A stretch of DNA of 64,000 bases from Rhytidiadelphus loreus (Eukaryota; Streptophyta; Bryopsida; Hypnales; Hylocomiaceae): the NCBI GenBank assembly GCA_947034895.1, contig OX344762.1:83880981-83944980 (forward strand), read 5' to 3'. Shown in pieces: positions 12,344 to 32,410 of the stretch. Under the pieces are notes generated by a model. That model searched no databases. It was not told the origin of the DNA and worked only from the letters and a program-made list of their open reading frames with translations. The number at the start of each line of letters is the position of its first letter. Position 1 is the stretch's first letter. The position numbers and the translations under genes are program-made.

Positions 12344-13329
12344 ATAATCCCAAACAACCTCACCATTCAAAGAATATATTTGAAAGGTTGGAACAAATTC
12401 ATAAACAACAACTCTACAACAACAATGCAAAAGAACTCCAATTCCCATGCACTTATGCTAAACAACCACTAAAGTAGAAGAAAACAAATAGCATAGAACA
12501 AAAGGGGAATTGAAGTCTCTTTCAATCATTAGGAACATCAACAAGATGCCACAAAACCAAATATGATGAATGAGTATGATGGCATGCACACACATTGCAA
12601 CTAGCCATAATTACTATTTAATGACAAGATTTTTTTATATTGGGTTGAATTAGTTAATGAAAAGGAATTCCATCACAATTTATGATGCATTACATGGACA
12701 ACATAAGAATAAATTATGAATTTTCTAAGTGATAGTGATAGATAATAAGTGTCCAAGAAATCAACATAAAACTCTAATATTGAAACCTTGTACATTTACT
12801 AAAATTTATTAATGCCTTCATTCTATGTAAGAATCTAGATGTGGATCATTGGAAGATACACCCTCCATTTTCTGTAGCGTTTTGGCAAAATTTGCATTTT
12901 AACCTTGCAATATTAGGAGTACTACATAACGGAACAATCTCAGCTATTGATTGGAAAATCAATGGCTAAAATTACTGTTGCAAGTACTATGGACTACTTG
13001 CATGTACTAAAACAACACTATGGGGAAAAAAAAGACAAATTACCACAGAAAATACATATAAATTAATAATAAATAGAAATCATGAACTAAACCCCCTAAA
13101 AATTGGCCATTTGTGAGGACTTGAAGGAGATCAAATTTTGCCAAAAAATTGAAGTTGACACCATCTTCATTATTCAGAGGTGCTTGTGCAAGGACCTAGA
13201 GGATATAAAATAATATATTTCTAGATTTCCCTTAGTATTCATATGCCTACCTATTGTGGGAATAGACCACCAAAATTTCACACCTAAATCATTTAACTTG
13301 GGCACACCAAACGTAGTGCAAAATCCTAA
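12344..13329. other. AT-rich non-coding
   Basis: I see no gene, repeat boundary or conserved motif in this kilobase between the two CACTA elements. Confidence 0.4.
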
Positions 13330-13994
13330 CACTAGTAGAAAATAACTGACCAAAACAACAAAAATCCAACACAAAAGTGTTGATTTTTTTTGCTACAAAG
13401 GTCAAGTTGAGCTGCTCTGAATATTGTCCATAACTTTTGATTTAAGACTCCAAATCTCAAACGGATTTTTGAAGGTGAAAGATAGCTTGATTGTCTAAAT
13501 TTTATTAGTTCAAAGTTTCTTCAAAAAAAGTATTTTACTGTGCCGAAACGGCCACCAAAGTCTGCTGACTTCAAAAAACACCGAAATGTGAATGATTTAG
13601 TGTTAAATTAAATGAAAATTGTACATAGAATTTAACCGTGGGGATTTAAACATTGCCCAAATGATGAAAAAATATTTCAAACTTTTGTAAGTCTAAATAA
13701 ACAAAAAAAGTGTTGATTATGTTGTTGATTTGGACATTGGACTACTGAAATCAACAGAAAAATTTGACCATTTTGTTGCTCGTGCCAAATCAACAAAAAC
13801 TTGTGAATATGAACAAAAAAGTGTTCACAGTTTTGTTCATTTGGACATTGTGTTACCAAAATTAACAAAAAATTGTAACCATTTTGTTACCTTGTGCCAA
13901 ATCAACAAAAAATTGTGAAAATGGTCGATACAGTGCCCAAATTAACAAAAAGTTGATGATTTTCTGTTGATCTGGACATCATTTTCTACTAGTG
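13330..13994. mobile_element. Non-autonomous CACTA element, 665 bp
   Basis: The ends are a 14-bp perfect inverted repeat, CACTAGTAGAAAAT at 13330-13343 and ATTTTCTACTAGTG at 13981-13994. They are flanked by the direct repeat TAA at 13327-13329 and 13995-13997. Repeated internal blocks such as AATCAACAAAAA and TTTGGACATTG cluster in the right half, as CACTA subterminal repeats do. The element is non-coding. Confidence 0.9.
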
Positions 13995-14689
13995 TAAACC
14001 TCAAAGTGTGACAAATTAGCAAAATCAACTTTTAAATATAAAATGATTTTTTTTTAATTTATAAAAAATAAAGGTCTGATTACCTCAAGTTAGACATCTC
14101 CTATAAAAATTTCATGTTCATTAGACTTGTACTTCAAAAGTTATAACAAATGCTAAAATTACTCAATTTTAAACAAAAAATAGGACATGTGTTTCTTGCA
14201 ATAACCCATGTGAAGTCTTTTGGTTAATGATGAATTTTGAATGTATTGTACTTACCTTACAAGTATAAGTAGAAAGTTTTGTGCTAGAATGAAATTGGTG
14301 AAATTTTGCTTTAAAACTATAGGTAAGGTTGATTTTGGATCCTGAAGTAATTGAAGTCCTTTCCAAGGGACAAAACCAATAAAGTAGTAAAATTGTCTTA
14401 TTGACCAAGTAATCTCATACCGGTGATATTCATCATATAATGAGGTATCAATTCTCTAACGTGAGATCATGAGTAGAGTCAAATTGGGCTAATCATATTA
14501 GTAGCATTCAAATGTTCTGAAAAATGCCTTTCCTTTGGTACATTATAAGCCCAATTTTGAAGCAAAACTCCAAGTTTTGGCACCAAGTACTAAATTATGG
14601 TGACCTTCTATTGGTGGTCAAAGTCAATGATCCAAGTTGGTGAAGTTATCAATCTACAAAACCTTGTTGTATCATGTACTTTTTTAAAA
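13995..14689. other. Non-coding flank outside the left duplication arm
   Basis: No gene is seen. Homology with the right arm cannot be followed here, because the right arm is interrupted by an LTR element at the corresponding point. The true outer border of the duplication may therefore lie inside or beyond this stretch. Confidence 0.35.
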
Positions 14690-15419
14690 GTCATGCCAAT
14701 GATGGTTGCCCATATTTATTCCTTTGCAAACTAGACACATTTACATGTGAAAGATGAATGAATACTTTGCCTTCTAGTATATTTTGCCAATTTTCTTGGC
14801 ACTTGGAAACAATGTTTAGAGAGAATTGCCAAATAGTTCATTGTTAATCAATACCTTTGTAAAACTAATGGTTTAGAGTATGAAAATAGAGGATCCAAAA
14901 TTGGACAAAAAATTGGAAGGATTGACAACCAACTGGTGTGCAAAAATAAAAGGTGGATATGTAGATGCATCTATTATGAAATTGTCAAATTTTAGCTGCT
15001 TGCCATTTCAAATCCAAGGCTAATATGTAGGGTGCTAGAGGCGAGTATGTTCTTAGACAAGGCATGTATTGTTTTAGGGTTGACCGTTGAAGGGCTTCAA
15101 GTACTTGGAGAGGGTGAACGCAAGTATAGCATTAGGGTTGGTCATTGTGCCCAACCTCTGCTCCATCATTTGTATTTGCTAGATGAAATAAAATTTGGAG
15201 TTCAGTTTCAAAACCAACATGACTTTAAAAGAAGAAGATTGTAGCCTTTGCAAAATTTGAAGTTGAAGGCCAAGGTGACCATTGAGAATTTGATACCAAA
15301 CAAAATTAAGTAGTTGGAAGATTTTTGATAAGGAGAGGATGCAAATGGGCATCCTTAGACCCTCCCTTAACTCCTTCGTAGGATGCTAAACTCGTCCCAC
15401 AAAGTGGGCCATGCAGGGT

Positions 15420-16060
15420 GAATGTCAAAGAATTGTAAAAAAAGTCCCCTATTTTGAGCTATGTTAACCCCGAAATGCCCAAGGCCTGTTTTAAGTCTCT
15501 TCAAATTTGCTCTAAATTGAACAAAAAGTCAACATTTTGATAAGTTGAATCAATTTTTTTTTTTGAATTGTAACCTTACAAATTCAAACTAGACATGTTA
15601 GAGATCACATAGGAAAAGAAAACACAACAATATCATTTTAAGGATTGAAAGATTACAATGTTTGATCACAAGAGTGTTAAAACTATGAAAATCTTTGAGC
15701 TTTCTTTTTGCACGTTAAATCTAAAAAATTGATCACAAAAAAAAATATAAGGTTGAAGGGCCTAACAAGTATAATCCCAATCAATTTATGGCTCCTGAAA
15801 ATCTACTCTACAATTTTTTTTAAATGAATTTCTAGAGTGTTTTTTTCTCCAAGATCTAGTGTATTTGAGTCTCATTTCCAAGAGCCCTCAACACTACAAA
15901 AAGTCAAGGTTGCAATGGGTACTGTTGCACTAAATCTTGAATAGAAAAACCATAATCATTAATTTTCAAAATCGGATTATTGATGCTAAAACTAGACTTC
16001 AAAAAGAACCTTTCAAAAATATAAACTACTGAAAATAACAACTTGGTAAGGTTTTATTTA
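15420..16060. repeat. Dispersed repeat, inverted copy at 33765-34400
   Basis: The segment matches the reverse complement of 33765-34400 over its length. Shared blocks include AATTTGCTCTAAATTGAA, AAGTCAACATTTT, TTCAAACTAGAC, GATCTAGTGTATT and ACTAGACTTCAA. It has no coding capacity. It lies inside the arm-specific insertion, so it probably entered the left arm after the duplication. Confidence 0.65.
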
Positions 16061-16109
16061 ACTTCAAAGTTTTTCTTACACCACGTTTTGCTTGCCTCCT
16101 ACATTTAGA

Positions 16110-16465
16110 GGGACAATTCTATGGCTCTTCACCTCTTCTAGCAAATGTGGGTCCTTTGATTGCAAATATGAATTCAAAATTTGGTGCCTCAAACATTTAG
16201 GGGTTAATTCTATGGCTCTTCACCTATATGAGTCCTTTGATTGCAAATATGAATTCAAAATTTGGTACCTCAGACATTCAGGGGTTAATTCTATGGCTCT
16301 TCACCTATGTGGGTCCTTTGATTGCAAATATGAATTCAAAATTTGGTACCTCAGACATTCAGGGGTTAATTCTATGGCTCTTCACCTATGGGGGTCCTTT
16401 GATTGCAAATATGAATTCAAAATTTGGTGCCTCTGACATTTAGGGGTTAATTCTATGGCTCTCCT
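16110..16465 (+). repeat. 81-bp tandem repeat, about four units
   Basis: The block GGGGTTAATTCTATGGCTC begins at 16200, 16281, 16362 and 16443, exactly 81 bp apart. A diverged first unit starts near 16118. The unit is 27 codons long, so the frame stays open over 16092-16436, giving 27-residue repeats with SFDCKYEFKIW. The two central units are nearly identical. A single related core (ATGAATTCAAAATTTG) sits at 62038-62053 in the right arm. Coding is doubtful because the open frame follows from the repeat length. Confidence 0.85.
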
Positions 16466-17617
16466 GTTAGTGTCCTGCGTCTCCTTCTACAAACAGGAGT
16501 CCAAATTAGCAGGGCAACTTCAAAAACTTTCCGATCCCTGCTTCGAAATCTACGCTTACCGATAACTCAAAGGTTCACAGCCTCGTGGTCGTTATTGCTC
16601 CTCACTTCCCTTTGCAAAGCACGTACTCTGCCAACGCTTAGTCGCAAACTCGCAATAAGCGTACTACCATATCATCAGACGTTCTGGAGTCTGGACGATT
16701 GTACTTTACTGTACTGTAGGTGCGCAGACCAAGTTCATTTTAGTGGAAGTGGGCTTTCCAAAAGGGTCAGAATCTGTCAACAATTAAGTTTAGTATTTGA
16801 ATTTGTCCTCAGGAAGTAACTGATGCGGTGATGCCGCGCTGACGGGATCGTCCAGTGGGCCCTCCCATCTGCTGCTATCCTCGGACATCACTTTATTGTG
16901 TGAAGTCTTGATTGAAGAATTCTCATGCCACTGTTCTGAATAAGGTATGTATGTATATCCAAAATTATGGCACCCTACTGTTATAGGGTGCCAATTGCGT
17001 CTTCTGTGCATTCTAAATGTAGACAGTGAAGACTTTGTGAGGAGATAGTCCCCCCACTCTACAGGGACAACAATTAATGGGAAGTTGTATGTTTTTTGCT
17101 TTGACCAACCTAAAGGTTAGTGTGTGGCTGTGTTTTTATGAAAAATGAGTTGACTGAAAACAGTGTGAAAAACTGTTGTATTTGCCTTTCTATTGCAACA
17201 AGAGAATGGACAACTGGGTCTACATACCTTAATATATGGTAGACCTGACATATATTTAGAACACATATATGGTAGACCTGACGAATAATCTGAAAAAATA
17301 TATTCAGAAACATCTATAGTTTATACATGACATCAATCGTGCGCAAACATAATGTACTAATTCTGATTTCAGACCATGTCTTGAACCCGTTGTCTCCCAA
17401 ATGCGGAAGAGACAATAGCCAGGTCCACCATCGCCACTCTGCTTCCCGGAAACCTCAACCAGTACTATGGGTCACAACTACTTCAACCTCTGCCAGAGGA
17501 CGCTGACCTTGAAAATCCCCGACTGCTAGCTACAACTACCACTTGATCGATAACAACTGGAGTCAAGCAATCTTGCAGATAAAGAATCACGATTGCTTCA
17601 CCATTCAATCTCTAGCT
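16466..17617 (+). promoter_or_regulatory. Upstream region of receptor kinase A, conserved with copy B
   Basis: About 1.1 kb upstream of the start codon keeps homology with 58075-59500 in the right arm. Shared blocks include CCTCGTGGTCGTTATTG (about 16582), GTTCTGGAGTCTGGA (16680), AATTTGTCCTCAGGAAGTAA (16800), GACGGGATCGTCCA (16843) and TATGGTAGACCTGAC, repeated at 17236 and 17268. Frame shifts between the two arms argue that the open frames here are not coding. The promoter and 5' leader therefore lie here, but no specific core element is assigned. Confidence 0.5.
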
Positions 17618-25204
<7,587 letters not shown>

Positions 25205-26075
25205 TCATCGCGTGTTGCTTGCTGCTGCCTGATTTGCGGCAATCCAGCAATTGTAGGATCTTAGAAAGTTGGGTGGAAAGGTAGAGAGAGCGGGCTGAAA
25301 TATTTAGTCGGAATATTTTGTTGTGTATATATATTCATCAATCATCTAAGAAACTGCCGAAACTGCGCCAGTGTATTTCTTCCGAGGCAGAACTGCACAT
25401 ACAGGAATTGCAGAATGTGAGATGAAGAGTGAGTCATAAAGTGCAATAGAATTGGGTAAGGCAGGCCATATTTTTAAAGTACTGCGATTTCCTTAGTTCG
25501 TTACGTGGTGTAAGCTCCTCATTCCTTGGCCCGGTCTCGACATTAAGATGCTGATTCTCAAATTAACACGATTTCAAAACACTACGCATGGGGCGAGATT
25601 CTGGAGCTCAGAATGGGGTGGGATCCAAAATGTTACTCCCTCTGTCTTAAAATAAATCCGTGGTACTCTGACTAGTTATTTTCCCACTGAAGACCACGGA
25701 TTTATTTTGAGACAGAGGTAGCAAGAAACAGTGAAATATTGCAGTAGGGGTCGTCAGCTCTGACACCTCGAATGTTAACGTGAGGAACTGGCGATGTTAG
25801 TGTGACTACATATAATACCTCGCTGCGCTGTAGAGTTTAGGGATCATTGGTATATCGACATCGATTGATCTAATGCAAACGCAACAGGCGCAGAAGAATC
25901 AGGGTCCGGCTTGATCTTTGTTGTAAACTTGTCCTGATCGATTTCCTCCTACTTCAGAACTGTCGGTGAATGATTGATATACAAAGAACGTTCCGAATTG
26001 CTGGCTAGGGGTTGGGGTCGACAGCAGCAACTGTGTCAGTGGGGGAAGTGATCAAGTCATAGCTTTTTGCATTTC
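25205..26075 (+). other. 3' flank of receptor kinase A, shared by both arms
   Basis: The 3' UTR and downstream sequence are matched in inverted orientation by 49877-50480. The match ends sharply at about 26075, the inner border of the left arm. It contains the Stowaway-like element at 25634-25720. No further gene is seen. Confidence 0.6.
25634..25720. mobile_element. Stowaway-like MITE, 87 bp
   Basis: The left end, TACTCCCTCTGTCTTAAAAT, is followed by AAATCCGTGGT. The right end is ACCACGGATTTATTTTGAG followed by ACAGAGGTA, giving an almost complete hairpin. CTCCCTC.GTC ends with TA borders are typical of Stowaway (Tc1/mariner) miniature elements. A rearranged counterpart is at 50232-50336, so insertion predates the arm duplication. 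Confidence 0.75.
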
Positions 26076-26981
26076 TTATGGTACAGTCACACTTGGCTTT
26101 AGCAAAAACCGGGTCCTAAAAAATAAAACAGGTGGAATAAAAATAGACTAACCATTTTAAGGCGGGCTTGACTACCGAGCCACCTCTTGCATTCACGGAC
26201 AAAGAGCAGGTAAGGTTAGGGCGGTGTGGTTCACATATGCACTGGAATTTTTATTTTTTTAATGCCACGTCATATTTGATAACAAGTTCTGCTCCGAGTG
26301 GTCACACTTGAACTGACTGGTTTCTAAAGTTTGAACATGTGGGCCCTACCTTCAGTCGCCTCTTTCCTCCAACGGCTCCAAGTGACGATCAATTTCGACT
26401 TGCTATAGCGTTCTCTTCTTGTAGCGCTCTCTTTTTTGTTGCTTGTTTTTGAAATGGTTTGGGCCTTTGGGGAATTTATGAGATGGACGAGTTACATCAT
26501 GCTTTCAGGATGATTCTTGTCTGCCATTCCACCATTTTTGGCTTCAAAGGTATGTTTTTCTTGATGCCTTGTCTTTGCCTTCATCATTTGGTTTGCGCCG
26601 TTCCTTGTTTGAATTTCACTGTTTCGAAAAAATTATTGGCACATTTGTAGGCCAACAAAGAAGGAGCGCGACATTCTTTGTTGCTGCTGTGGAGGTTTTA
26701 CCTTCCCTTGTCGGTCTGATTTCCATTTCTCACGTTCTGTGGTGCAGAACTCCAATTTACTGGTCTCCGCTCGTTTTTTGATTCGGGAATCTGTGAAGGA
26801 GGCGGCACTTCGCCGAATTTTTGTTGTCTTCATCTCCACAACTTGCCGCACCAACATCAGGTGACTTCAATTTCTTGTTTACCCTTCATTTCATTTTCAC
26901 ATTCATATGTGCTTTGAGGAATTGTTGGAGACTACACTCTAGTCTTTTCTAGGGTTTCATTTTCATGTAATTAATTTTCGA
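26076..26981. other. Non-coding, upstream of Harbinger transposase B
   Basis: Unique sequence begins here at the inner edge of the left arm. Short open frames at 26459-26857 on both strands overlap and resemble nothing known. The 3' part is probably the leader of Harbinger element B. Terminal repeats of that element were not found. Confidence 0.4.
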
Positions 26982-28350
26982 ATGCTTTCTCTTGCAGCCA
27001 ACAAAGACGGTGACATGGATTTATTGACAAGTCCTTCAGAGATTATGGCCATTGCGTCCACTCTTCTACTCCTGCTCTTGGCTGGTAACAAAACTTTTGA
27101 TATCCTTCCTACTCATGACAATGAGAAGGACACTGAGGATCCATTCCACAGCATCACAAAGGGGCCACTTCAATCATCTTTTGATGTAGAAACTGTGACA
27201 CAAGCTGCCCTGTACAACTTCTGACTCAGCAATGTGTACTCCCTCTTGGACGACGATCTTGGATTCTGGGTGAAGCCTAGATCCACGGACTGGTTCTCCC
27301 GCTTCCTTTTGGACCAGTATGATGATGAGCGCTAGGTAACTATGTTCCGCATGACTAAACCAGCCGTGCAGAATTTGGCAGCACTTTTGAAACCCACTGT
27401 GCAGAAGAAGAACACGAAATACCGCTTGCCATCCCGGTCATAGTTAGGGTTTGTTGCACATTGTTTAAACTTACTAACGGTGCAAGTTTATTTATTTGCA
27501 GTGAAATGTTCGCTATAGGAAGGAGTACAATATCCTTGGTGCTATTTGATGTCGTACAAGCGATCAACGTGACTCTAAGATCTGAAATTGCTTGGCCAAC
27601 CGGCCAAAAGATGCTTGAAACAGAAGCTGCATTCCATGAACTTTGCGGCCTTCCAGGGGTTCTCGGGGCTATAGATGGTACGCATGTGTCTATCAATAAA
27701 CCTCGTGTCGGCTCTGTTGACTATTTCTATTTTAAATCGGGGGGCTACACTCTGAATTGTCAAGCTGTAGTAGATAGTAACAAGCGCTTCCTGGATTTGT
27801 TCTTGGGAATGCCTGGGTCAACAAATGATTCACGTGTGCTTCGTAGATCAACCTTGTATCAAAAGGGAATGCATACAACATTGTGGGATGTTGAAGTGTC
27901 TTTCGAGGGCTTCTCCCTATACTTGCTTGCAGATTCGGGATATCCGCTATTACCTTGGTTAATGGTGCCGCACAGAGGGCAGGAAAACATGCTTGTAGTA
28001 GACACCTTGTTTAACAAGAAGTTACGTTGAGGTTGATGCGTTGTTGAAAACGCCTTCGGCATCCTCAAGCAAACTTTTCGTGAGCTGTTGGTGAAGTTGG
28101 ACTTGTAGGTAACGTTTGTACTTGATGTCATAATCTGCTGTGCTATTCTTCACAATGTGCTACTTGGCCAATCCCATGGAGATGTAGAGAGACTTCTCTA
28201 AGTGCTTCGCATTGAAGGATTGGATGATGAAGCTGAAGAAGAACATGGGGGCATGAATGACGTTGTGGAGGTCATGAGAGATTGGTGCCTTGTCCCTGAG
28301 GGCACTTACAAACGTCGGGAGCTTGGCGTTTTCCTCGTATTACAGCAAGG
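26982..28350 (+). pseudogene. PIF/Harbinger transposase, recently broken (copy B)
   Basis: This DDE transposase is more complete than copy A. In order: an N-terminal leader, FWVKPRSTDWFSRFLLDQY (about 27262-27320), FAIGRSTISLVLFDVVQAI (27510-27566), first catalytic Asp in GAIDGTHV (about 27670), YFYFKSGGYTLNCQAVVD, GMPGSTNDSRVLRRS, second Asp in LADSGYPL (about 27932), third acidic residue in VVENAFGILKQ (about 28045), then a C-terminal tail. Stops follow the leader (27222), the DDER block and the NKKLR block (28028), and one frame change falls near 27435. All three catalytic residues are still encoded, but not in one frame. The partner gene lies convergently at 28658-30736. Confidence 0.88.
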
Positions 28351-28657
28351 TGTGGGCATTTGACATGTGTAGGTATTTTTTTCTTTCTTCAGATGCATAC
28401 GTCATGTCCTTTAATTGTAATTGTCATTTCCAGTTGTTGTCACATGCATTCAGTAGAGATGATACATTGTTCACAAGACACAAGTGAATTGTCATTTCAC
28501 ATCACCTTAGAAATGCATGAATGTATATTAGGGAAGATACATAGACATGTTCTGCTGCCTAATGCCTACAGGCTACAGCAGCTCTCAGAAGTAAAATGAA
28601 ATGCATTCTAAGTAACTGCCCGTGGTCCTTGTCTGTGTAGGCTCACAATGGACGGCA

Positions 28658-30736
28658 CTAGTGTCGGGAACGATGATCAGTATCAGAATCTCCATTTTGG
28701 GGATCATCAATAGCCGCGTCTAATGCTACCATTATCTTCTGTTTTAGAAAAGGAGGGGCCACCTGTGGCTCTATTCCTACGTCACGTCCATTTTGGAGGT
28801 GTAATCCTCTACTTAACACGGATGACAATTGGGCCAAGCACTTGACGACCTCTCCTTGCTTTTCTATTGCTAGCTTGGCATTTTCATTGGCAATGCAGTT
28901 GTTCTCATGAAGACAACGGTCTTTTTCGCGTTGATATTCCATTTGTTCTGCAAATAACTTTAACTGGACCTCTATCTTGGATCGCTCGAGGTCCCTACTT
29001 ACTTCTGCCATTTGTCGCATTTGTCCAGCCATGACATCACCGCTTGCGTGTGTTGCTTGACCAATGAGGTTGTGTCCGGATAAACTCTTTCTTTTTACTG
29101 CCGTGTTGTCAAGCCACCTACCACCATTGCACTCCAATGCTTCACTTGAACTTATGACAACGGGCGTGATACCAAATGGAAGCAAAGGTCGCTTCTTTGG
29201 AGTGGGTGTGGCACCTTTGCCCGACTTAGGCGCTCCTGATGTTGTATCACTACTCTACCGATGTAGAGCTGATGGTGTGTCGACTGTTCCTTCCGCTTCT
29301 GCAGCAATGTCCATGGGATCCTCAGAAACTGGATCACTGTCTTGCACTTCTTCATCTTCTGTGGTCCGTTGTGCTGAAATGTTGAAATTGCCGTCTTCTT
29401 GAGAAAGGAGATCTCGAGTATGCAGTGGTTGCATACTTGGCCGACTTCCAAACCACTCATGAATGCTGTAAAAAAACTCTTGACCAAATGCACGTGGTAG
29501 CCCTTCACTCCCCCGGGGAGGACACTCCCTATGTTTTAGCAAACTACGTGCGGCGGAAAAAGTAAAACAAGTAATACACCTTAAAATTTAATTTCTTTTT
29601 CAAAAAAAAAATTATGGATAGATTTTACTACTTTATAAGTTTATGTTTTGAATTATTGGTATTTTTTTGTCCTAATAGTAATTAGTTATAAATTTTTGAA
29701 GAAAAAAGATACACTGTAAAGCTGAAAATAACTTTCACACCTCTATATTATATAAGAAAAAAAATTTGAAAAATGAAAAAAAAATAATATAGAATAGCTT
29801 TCTATTGAAAGTTTATTTTGGTTGAATATTGATGCAATAGTCATCTTCATGTGAGCTCTATAAATATTTTAGTTGGAGAACATGCCATTTTAGTTCATTT
29901 TTCAACCCTTTCTAGACAATATATCTTATGTTATTTGGAATTGAATTTTTTGTCAATAGAAACCTTTAGTCATTGTTAAACAAAGCTCAAAATTTTAGAA
30001 TGAAATTATAGTTTATTCAAGGTGAATTACATGAATTACTTTTTCCACCGCCGCACGTAGTTACCCCAAATGTAGTGAGAGTGTCCTCCCCTAGTTCACT
30101 CCTTCGTTTGTTAGATGATAAATCCCAGTAGTCAGCTCCATTTCTGCCAGTGCGAGCAAAAAAGTCAGCAATGCGCTTATATTTAGGTATGATCTGATTC
30201 CATTTGGTCTTGCATGCTGCACCGTCACGTGGACATGGGTTGAAGCTACTCTTCATGACTTCTTGGCTAATTCGTTGCCATTTGGTGGAATTTGGGGTCA
30301 TCAGATCACGCCCATCTACGGTGTCCATCTCTTCCAAAAACAATTCTCTCTTGGCGTTCACTAAAGCGGCAACCTCTTAGGGCAACCAATTAGGCCCCCG
30401 ATCTCTTCTGGTACGCTTGGGAGGATGTGATTGACCTGTTGTAGTTGAAGACGGATTTGGGCGAGGTGGTCGACTTGCTGGTCTTATGGGAAGTACAATC
30501 GCTTGGGTTCCTGCAATGACTGTAAATTCACAAACACAAACTTATCAAAGTCATGAATTTCTAATCATCATGAACTCATTGTAGCATCGGAGTGTGTGTG
30601 TGTTGTTTGTGTAGGTCAAGGTCTTTCTAGAAACGGAATTTCATAACATGAATTCAAGAATAAACTTACCTTCGGGTGGGGCGCCAGAACCTGCAATTGT
30701 TGTGCCGTATGTCGCAGCCTCCAACAAGTTCTCCAT
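28658..30736 (-). pseudogene. Harbinger Myb/SANT-like DNA-binding protein, broken (copy B)
   Basis: This is the partner DNA-binding protein of the transposase, transcribed toward it. It begins with MENLLEAATYG at 30736 and a good donor (AAG/GTAAGTTT). It continues at about 30523 with a proline/arginine-rich segment and RGPNWLP, then one stop, then EVAALVNAKREL. The trihelix-like core follows (KWQRISQEVMKSS, CKTKWNQIIPKYKRIADFF, 30100-30300). A 0.5-kb inverted-repeat insertion at 29542-30062 then splits the gene. Downstream are HTRDLLSQEDGNFNIS (about 29380-29430) and a C-terminal helical region (28750-29030, Gln/Glu-rich, MEYQREKDRCLHENN) ending at 28658. The stop and insertion make it inactive. 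Confidence 0.8.
29542..30062. mobile_element. Inverted-repeat element inserted in Harbinger partner gene, about 520 bp
   Basis: The left end is AACTACGTGCGGCGGAAAAA (from about 29543). The right end is CCGCCGCACGTAGTT (to 30062), preceded by TTACTTTTTCCA, giving a 15-bp perfect terminal inverted repeat. The interior is strongly AT-rich with no coding signal. It interrupts the DNA-binding-protein gene between the trihelix core and the HTRDLLS block. I saw no clear target duplication. Confidence 0.7.
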
Positions 30737-32410
30737 GATTCGCTTCCTGCATTGCTAGTGACACTCCAATCAAGTTACCGACTTACCGCATTCAAGAAGA
30801 CAACGCCAATCTTAAAGGAATAGACAACAACTTTACTAGAGTACAACAAGACGATCTGGAGTGCAGCAAGACGATCGACACAAACCTGATTGATCAGTTG
30901 CAGATGTGTAGTTGGCACAGTTGTTGTTGTGTTGGGAGGGCAATGTTGTACATGGGCATGTGTCTATCAGTTTATACTCAAAGGTCCCATCCATCTCGCC
31001 ATCATAATTCATTTCATTCTCTCCAGATTTAGTGATCTGTCAGTCCGGAATGTCGGGCTTCCGACTTTGCAGGTGATAGTTTGGTAAAATGAGGCGCCGC
31101 TCTTTGCTAATCGTCCATCTGTGGTGCCATTAATTAAAAGCGGTCTCAAATCTCTCAAATCTCTGTTTTCTCTTATTTTTAGTCTTACGTATAAACCGCC
31201 ACAAAAAGCGTAACAGCCGGGACACTGAACTCCGACTCTCTCTTAACCACCGTTCTTACTGCATGCCAAGTGGGTGTCCACGTAGGTTCGGGGTTTACAA
31301 GCAGCGCAAGTGAGAACAGTCAAGGTTTTAGCCTCCCTCGACCGCCCTAAAATTGCAACGCTACAGCCAAGTGCAAACGTACCTTTAGTTGGTTGGTTTT
31401 TGGTATACTTATCTTACATTCATCCCTCTTCAATGACATACATTATGAGTGCACATTCTTGTATATTCTCAATATTTGTCATGTATACATTCAAATTGAA
31501 CAACTTTCACATGTGAACTTGTGGATAATTACATGTCAGAGGCCAATTTATCACAATTTGATTGCAATATGGATGCCACATTTAACTACTTCTAGACTAA
31601 TCTATTCAGGGACTTCTAGACAAAACATCTAAAGATCTCCCAATATTTTGCGTAGATCTCCCAATGTTTTGAATTATCTCTTGATAACCCTTTTTTTTTC
31701 TTCTTGATGACCATTATTAATTCTAGACTTTCAAAAGTTCAAAAGTAGTTAAATGTACATGGTATATAGAATCTTTGCATTTGTTTTTGGAAAAAACACA
31801 TGGATCTTATTATTAGGGAAGAAGTCCCATTCATGACATTTTAATTTGTTAGCTAAAAATGGACCCATTACAATCATGCATTCAACCAATAGAGGTCACC
31901 TTGGATTTATTGAGTTTTGACATGCAATGGGATAAATAGTAGCTACAATGAATGCTTTGAATGACACTATTGAAAGATGAGTGAGTGAGTGAGTGACCAC
32001 AATAGCAACTTCTACCTTTTTGTGTAGTCTAGTACAAAATGTGATATTTTTTATACAATGAGTAGAGTAGCTTTTTGATGAAAATATTGTAGGAGTGATC
32101 AATAACATGCCTATTATGGATGCACTTTATGTTGACTTTGAAGGGGCTTTGTGACTCTTTTAGGCTATTTAGGCAACATACTTCAAAATTCATTTGGCTA
32201 TTCTTAAATGGTCATTTTTGACTTGAAAATGTCATAACATCCATATTTGATTTGAAATAGAGAATATTTTGAAACCATATAAATAGATTCCATTAACTCT
32301 TTTTCAAAATTCATTCAATGTAGAAGTTAGGAAATTAATACAAGAATCGTAGGAAAAATGGATGGATGAAATTTTGTGTATTTGCTATATATTTTAGTCA
32401 ACGGTACTAG
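30737..32410. other. Non-coding, no gene recognised
   Basis: The first few hundred bases probably include the outer end of Harbinger element B. The rest is AT-rich, with short overlapping open frames of no recognised family. Confidence 0.4.
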
